Position numbers and translations under genes: made by a program. From Thermodesulfovibrio sp. (GTDB lineage: Bacteria; Nitrospirota; Thermodesulfovibrionia; Thermodesulfovibrionales; Thermodesulfovibrionaceae): a DNA stretch of 26,721 nt. Location of the stretch: positions 1 to 26,721 of the forward strand of contig JAOAGB010000021.1 in the NCBI GenBank assembly GCA_026415995.1, in the 5' to 3' direction. Below are positions 23,197 through 26,721 of this stretch, in pieces; position 1 is the first letter of the stretch, and the number at the start of each line of letters is the position of its first letter. The notes below the pieces were generated by a model. It was not told the origin of the DNA. It saw only the letters and a list, made by a program, of their open reading frames with translations, and did not search any database.

Positions 23197-24552
23197 ATGA
23201 AGCAAAAATTGAAAAGAATTTTTCAGTGCCAGAGCTGTGGCTATATTTCAGCTAAATGGCTTGGTAAGTGTCCTGACTGTGGAGAATGGAACAGCTTTGT
23301 TGAAGATGTTTTAGAATCTGAAGGTTTAAAGAAACAGCTTATTGAGTATACTAAGCCTGTTGCAATAAACTCCTTAGAAATTAAAATATCGGATAGACTT
23401 TCTACAGGAATAGGAGAGTTGGACAGAGTGCTTGGGGGAGGAGTTGTAAAAGGTTCTATTGTTTTAATTGGTGGAGATCCGGGAATTGGAAAATCCACTC
23501 TTTTACTTCAGGCAACAGATAATCTCGCAAAAAAATACGGTAAAGTGCTTTATGTATCAGGAGAAGAATCACTTACACAGATAAAACTAAGGGCAGAAAG
23601 GCTTCAAGTTTCATCAGAAAATATTTTTCTGCTAAGTGAAACACTTGTGGAAAGAATTATTCAATGTGCAGAGGAAGAAAAGCTCTCTGCCCTTGTAGTT
23701 GACTCTATTCAGACAGTCTATACAGAAGAGGCTATTTCAGCACCTGGCTCAGTAAGTCAGATAAGAGAGTCGGCAACAAAACTTATGAATTTTGCTAAAT
23801 CAGCGGGAGTACCTGTTTTTCTTATAGGTCATGTCACCAAGGAGGGAGCAATTGCGGGTCCACGTGTTCTTGAACATCTTGTGGATACAGTGCTTTACTT
23901 TGAGGGAGACAGAGGATATGCGTATAGAATCCTAAGAAGTGTAAAAAATAGGTTTGGTCCTGCAAATGAAATTGGAGTATTTGAGATGACAGGTATGGGG
24001 CTAAGTGAGGTGGAAAATCCATCTATTATATTTTTATCGGAACATGCTACTACAAGCGGTTCTGCTATTACAGCAACAGTCGAGGGCACAAGGGCTATCT
24101 TGACAGAGATACAGGCATTGGTTGCTCCATCAAGTTTTGGAATGCCAAGAAGAAACTTCATTGGTGTTGATTATCAGAGGGTAAATCTTTTAGTGGCAGT
24201 TTTAGAGAAACGTGGGAAAATAAATCTTGCTGGTGCTGATATATTTGTAAATGTTGTGGGAGGAATTAAAATAACAGAACCTTCATCGGATTTGGCAGTC
24301 ATATCAGCAATTATTTCTTCCTTTAAAGATACTCCTTTGCCAGATGGGCTGGTTATATTTGGAGAGGTTGGTTTAAGTGGAGAGGTGAGAGCAATAGCTC
24401 AGACAGAACTCCGCATTAAAGAAGCATCTCGTATTGGAATGAAAAGAGCCATAATTCCAAAGAGTAATCTTGAAAGGTTGAAAGATAAATTTAATCTAAA
24501 AATAAGTGGTGTGAGGTCAATAAATGAGCTTATTGAGATTCTTGGCAGTTAG
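23197..24552 (+). CDS. radA: DNA repair protein RadA/Sms
   Basis: 451 residues. RadA is a RecA-related branch-migration helicase in recombinational repair. An N-terminal C4 zinc finger (C11, C14, C25, C28) is followed by a RecA-like ATPase with Walker A GGDPGIGKST (92-101), Walker B LSALVVDSIQ (163-172), the RadA-specific KNRFG (250-254) and a C-terminal Lon-protease-like domain (about 275-451, with FVNVVGGIKITEPSSDLAV). It starts 6 bases after its -10 box. It is first of a three-gene operon; the DUF4292-type gene starts inside its last 29 bases. Confidence 0.97.
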   Translation: MKQKLKRIFQCQSCGYISAKWLGKCPDCGEWNSFVEDVLESEGLKKQLIEYTKPVAINSLEIKISDRLSTGIGELDRVLGGGVVKGSIVLIGGDPGIGKSTLLLQATDNLAKKYGKVLYVSGEESLTQIKLRAERLQVSSENIFLLSETLVERIIQCAEEEKLSALVVDSIQTVYTEEAISAPGSVSQIRESATKLMNFAKSAGVPVFLIGHVTKEGAIAGPRVLEHLVDTVLYFEGDRGYAYRILRSVKNRFGPANEIGVFEMTGMGLSEVENPSIIFLSEHATTSGSAITATVEGTRAILTEIQALVAPSSFGMPRRNFIGVDYQRVNLLVAVLEKRGKINLAGADIFVNVVGGIKITEPSSDLAVISAIISSFKDTPLPDGLVIFGEVGLSGEVRAIAQTELRIKEASRIGMKRAIIPKSNLERLKDKFNLKISGVRSINELIEILGS

Positions 24553-25159
24553 TTTTGTCCTAATTTTGTTTTTTGCTTGTGCAGAGAAAAAACCTGTTAC
24601 AATAAAAGAATTTTATGTAGAAGATTTACAGGATTTTATTAATAAAATGAGAGCCTATTCATCAATTGAAGGAGTTCTTAATATTCAATATGAAGGGAAA
24701 AACACTTTTCAAGGTGATGCATCTCTTAGAATTTCTAAAGAAGAGCTTTTACTAAGGGTATACTACATGGGCTTTCCGGCAGGTGAAGTTTATGAGGAAA
24801 ATGGTGAGGTTACTTCAAATCTTTTCATTGAAAAAGACCGTCTTAAACAGCTTGTCACAGGAATAAGAAAGGGATTTATATGGTGGGATGGTGATTTTGT
24901 AGTAGAAGAACGTTCTAATGAATACATTTTAAAAGATAAAAAGGCTGATAGAATCGTTACATTAAAAAAATCAGGTTTTATGCCTCTCAGTCAAACAATT
25001 AATTTGGAAGGACAAAATTTACTAATTAACTATGATGATTATAGCAAAGTTCAAACAGAAGATGGGACAGTTTTAAATATGCCTATGCACATAGCTGTAT
25101 ATTACAAAAACAGAACTCTCAAGATAAAGATAGAAAGAATAAAGATTAAAAATGCCTAA
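24524..25159 (+). CDS. DUF4292-type lipoprotein
   Basis: 211 residues. The N-terminus MSLLRFLAVSFVLILFFAC is a lipoprotein signal with Cys19 as the acylated residue. The body is beta-rich with repeated strands (SIEGVLNIQYEGKNTFQGDA, ELLLRVYYMGFPAGEVYEEN, LNMPMHIAVYYKN), like the LolB/LppM-type fold of DUF4292 proteins. A role in outer-membrane lipid or lipoprotein handling is possible but unproven. GAGG 7 bases before the ATG supports this start within the end of radA. It overlaps ksgA by 8 bases, so the three genes are coupled. Confidence 0.75.
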   Translation: MSLLRFLAVSFVLILFFACAEKKPVTIKEFYVEDLQDFINKMRAYSSIEGVLNIQYEGKNTFQGDASLRISKEELLLRVYYMGFPAGEVYEENGEVTSNLFIEKDRLKQLVTGIRKGFIWWDGDFVVEERSNEYILKDKKADRIVTLKKSGFMPLSQTINLEGQNLLINYDDYSKVQTEDGTVLNMPMHIAVYYKNRTLKIKIERIKIKNA

Positions 25160-25931
25160 GAAAACCCCTCGCTTAGGACAACATTTCCTCCGTAACAGAG
25201 AGATTCTTGAGAAAATTGTTAAAGTGTCTGAGATAACACCTTATGACAAAGTTTTAGAGATAGGGGCGGGAATGGGAGACTTAACAGAACTGCTTATAGA
25301 AAATGCAAGGGAAGTGATTGCTATCGAAATAGACCCTTCACTTTATAAAATTTTAAAAGAAAGATTTTATAGAAGAGAAAATTTAAGTCTAATTAATCAA
25401 GATGCTTTGAAGTTTCCCTATGAAGAAATTGGAGAGTTTAAAGTTGTCTCAAATATTCCTTACTATATAACAAAACCAATCATATTCAGATTAATTGAAT
25501 CTCCTAATCTTATATCAATGACCCTTACTATTCAGAAAGAAGTGGCAGAAAGACTTGCTGCGAAGCCTTCCACAAAAGATTATTCAGCATTAAGCATAAT
25601 AGCACAATATTATATGAAATTAGAGATAAAATTTTATATAGATGCTAAATTTTTCAGCCCTCCACCTGAAGTAGAATCGGCCGTAATAAAAATGGACAGA
25701 AGAGATAAACCTCCTATACAGGTGAGAGATGAAAAACTTTTTTTTAGAATTATAAAATCAGCCTTTGGAAAAAGAAGAAAGATGCTTTCCAACTCCCTAA
25801 AATCTGTTATTAGTGAACCAAGGGAGTTTCTTAAAAATATTGGCATTGATCCTATGAAGAGAGCGGAAGAGCTTACAATTAAAGATTTTGCAAAAATCAC
25901 TAACGAGTTTTGCAAATTTTGCAAAGGCTGA
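25152..25931 (+). CDS. rsmA: 16S rRNA dimethyladenosine transferase KsgA/RsmA
   Basis: 259 residues. It dimethylates two adjacent adenosines near the 3' end of 16S rRNA as a late check on 30S assembly. N-terminal RLGQHFLRN is diagnostic. SAM-binding motif VLEIGAGMGDLTELL (about 37-51), acidic VIAIEID, catalytic motif VVSNIPYYITKPI (NIPY) and FFSPPPEVESAVI are all present. The last 35 bases contain two copies of a TGCAA-N3-TTGCA palindrome in part (first copy inside the gene, second starting at its end), so the coding end overlaps regulatory DNA for the next gene. Confidence 0.97.
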   Translation: MPKKTPRLGQHFLRNREILEKIVKVSEITPYDKVLEIGAGMGDLTELLIENAREVIAIEIDPSLYKILKERFYRRENLSLINQDALKFPYEEIGEFKVVSNIPYYITKPIIFRLIESPNLISMTLTIQKEVAERLAAKPSTKDYSALSIIAQYYMKLEIKFYIDAKFFSPPPEVESAVIKMDRRDKPPIQVRDEKLFFRIIKSAFGKRRKMLSNSLKSVISEPREFLKNIGIDPMKRAEELTIKDFAKITNEFCKFCKG

Positions 25932-25944
25932 TGCAAATATTGCA
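25911..25944 (+). promoter_or_regulatory. Tandem palindromic activator sites (UAS) for the ZraP-like gene
   Basis: Two 13-base palindromes, TGCAAATTTTGCA (25911-25923) and TGCAAATATTGCA (25932-25944), have centres exactly 21 bases apart, two helical turns. They lie about 110 bases upstream of the predicted sigma-54 start site, a normal distance for an NtrC-family activator. The first site overlaps the end of ksgA. The regulator is not in the window. Confidence 0.6.
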
Positions 25945-26010
25945 AGATTAAAACAGCCTTTCTCCTAAGAAACCTATCAGTTTTTCATTAAAATCAATAT
26001 GTTTTACTTT

Positions 26011-26027
26011 TTGGCATGATTGTTGAT
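26011..26027 (+). promoter_or_regulatory. Sigma-54 type -24/-12 promoter
   Basis: TTGGCATGATTGTTGAT matches the sigma-54 consensus YTGGCACGRNNNTTGCW at 15 of 17 positions. GG and the -12 pair are 10 bases apart, as required. The main weakness is GA instead of GC at -12. The start is predicted near 26038, 36 bases before the ATG, leaving room for the strong AAAGGAGGTGA ribosome binding site. Confidence 0.6.
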
Positions 26028-26073
26028 ATTGATCTGAATAAACAAAAATGAAAGAGAAAGGAGGTGACAAAGA

Positions 26074-26445
26074 ATGAGAAAGATGACAATTATAGTTCTC
26101 GTTACTCTTCTTGCAGTTACCTTAATAGGTGCATCGGCCTATGCTTGGAAAGGTGGAGGATTTGGAGGTTATTCTGGAAATTGCCCTATCTATGGTGCTG
26201 TTGAGCCAGAAAAAGCTCAAAAGTTTTATAATGACACTTTGCCCTTAAGGCAGAAACAGCTTCAATTAAAAGGAGAGTTGATGCAGCTTTATGCTCAGCC
26301 AAATCCTGATTGGAATGCCATAAGTCAGAAAAGACAGGAAATGGCAAAACTTATGACAGAATTTCAGAAGAAGGCACAGGAATATGGATTGGGTTATGGT
26401 TTTGGCAGAATGCAAGGATTTAGAAATTGTCCAAGATGTTGGTAA
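26074..26445 (+). CDS. ZraP/Spy-like periplasmic metal-resistance protein
   Basis: 123 residues. The signal peptide ends near SAYA (24), leaving WKGGGFGGYSGNCP. A helical hairpin (about 46-104) with TLPLRQKQLQLKGELMQLYA and NPDWNAISQKRQEMAKLM matches the ZraP/CpxP/Spy family of periplasmic chaperones and zinc-binding proteins. Cysteines at 37, 119 and 122 (C-terminal CPRCW, a CxxC) are candidate metal ligands. AAAGGAGGTGA precedes the ATG. The gene stands alone between a sigma-54-type promoter and a terminator. In E. coli zraP is itself sigma-54 controlled, which agrees with this context. Confidence 0.83.
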   Translation: MRKMTIIVLVTLLAVTLIGASAYAWKGGGFGGYSGNCPIYGAVEPEKAQKFYNDTLPLRQKQLQLKGELMQLYAQPNPDWNAISQKRQEMAKLMTEFQKKAQEYGLGYGFGRMQGFRNCPRCW

Positions 26446-26447
26446 AG

Positions 26448-26475
26448 AAGGAGGGGATTATCCCCTCCTTTAAAT
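26448..26475 (+). terminator. Intrinsic terminator of the ZraP-like gene
   Basis: A 10-bp stem (AAGGAGGGGA / TCCCCTCCTT, 26448-26457 with 26461-26470), a 3-nt loop and a short TAAATTT tail. It starts 3 bases after the stop codon. The weak U tract may allow some read-through to the following gene. Confidence 0.82.
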
Positions 26476-26607
26476 TTGTCGTGGGAGCAAGAAAGAATTG
26501 AAACTAAAAACAGGGATCAGCAATAGAAAAATATGCAAATATTTATTACCTGAGTGGTAAAATTAATAGGGCATGAGCCATAATAATCAAAATTAGGAGG
26601 TTTAAAT

Positions 26608-26721
26608 ATGAAGAAGTTAATAAGTATAATGCTGGTAGCAGCAGTTATTATTGTATTTACTGGAGTTTCCTTTGCTCAAAAGGGTATGGGTCCAGGTGCG
26701 CAATATCCTATAGGAGTTGAC
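26608..26721 (+). CDS. Secreted protein, N-terminus only (runs off window)
   Basis: 38 codons are visible. ATG at 26608 follows AGGAGG by 7 bases. A typical signal peptide (about 1-23, MKKLISIMLVAAVIIVFTGV then SFA) is followed by QKGMGPGAQYP. The Gly-, Met- and Pro-containing mature start resembles the periplasmic metal-resistance proteins next door, but too little is present to assign a family. The gap of about 135 bases after the preceding terminator should hold its promoter; I see no confident one. Confidence 0.75.
   Translation, partial: MKKLISIMLVAAVIIVFTGVSFAQKGMGPGAQYPIGVD

Noticed and set aside
25884..25898. A further TTTTGCAAAA-type palindrome within ksgA as a third activator site
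   Set aside because: It lacks the TGCAA-N3-TTGCA layout and lies in coding sequence of ordinary composition.
26495..26504. GAATTGAAAC, the usual 3' end of many thermophile CRISPR repeats
   Set aside because: Only one copy is present, with no second repeat, spacer-sized spacing or cas gene in the window.
26569..26583. GGCATGA before the last gene resembles the -24 half of the sigma-54 promoter
   Set aside because: The -12 position reads AA instead of GC, and the start site would fall inside the Shine-Dalgarno sequence.

Overview
The window is AT-rich bacterial chromosome with tightly packed genes. I see no insertion sequence, prophage or CRISPR array. Codon use, the split F0 operon, flagellar genes, a secreted ZraP-like protein and several CHASE2 cyclases suggest a thermophilic Nitrospirota bacterium, most like Thermodesulfovibrio. 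That assignment is an inference from gene content and was not searched.

Layout. 1-2581: end of a flagellar filament cluster (flagellin C-terminus, flaG, fliD, fliS and a small fliT-like gene). 2621-6509: moeA, then a convergent NAD(P)-binding epimerase-like gene and uvrC on the minus strand. 6534-7683: a two-gene F0 operon (atpB, atpE) with a clear promoter and terminator. 7755-11526: a second-messenger operon of GAF-HD-GYP protein, class II cyclic-nucleotide phosphodiesterase and CHASE2 adenylate cyclase. 11550-17392: an envelope-linked block, with a minus-strand pair (TPR/outer-membrane barrel protein and FecR-domain protein) divergent from a second CHASE2 adenylate cyclase, an SH3 protein and an M48 lipoprotein protease. 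17417-22944: a minus-strand housekeeping run read as TPR protein, ispE, tRNA-Gln, prs, rplY, pth and a zinc-dependent phospholipase C-like protein. 23197-25931: radA, DUF4292-type lipoprotein and ksgA. 25911-26721: a sigma-54-type promoter with two upstream palindromes before a ZraP/Spy-like secreted protein, then the start of another secreted protein.

The most unusual element is in the 252-base gap between the TPR gene and radA. On the minus strand it holds a sigma-70 promoter, three tandem hairpins with an identical AUGAA pentaloop every 20 nt but different self-complementary stems, a Shine-Dalgarno site partly inside the third hairpin, a 19-codon cysteine-rich ORF and a strong terminator. 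It looks like an undescribed structured leader or small RNA with a mini-protein.

Two wider patterns stand out. Enzymes that make and break cyclic nucleotides sit beside envelope-sensing proteins, which suggests a cAMP-linked envelope response. Several genes (moeA, uvrC, HD-GYP, TPR-barrel, radA) have a -10 box only 6-8 nt before the ATG and no ribosome binding site, so they are probably leaderless.
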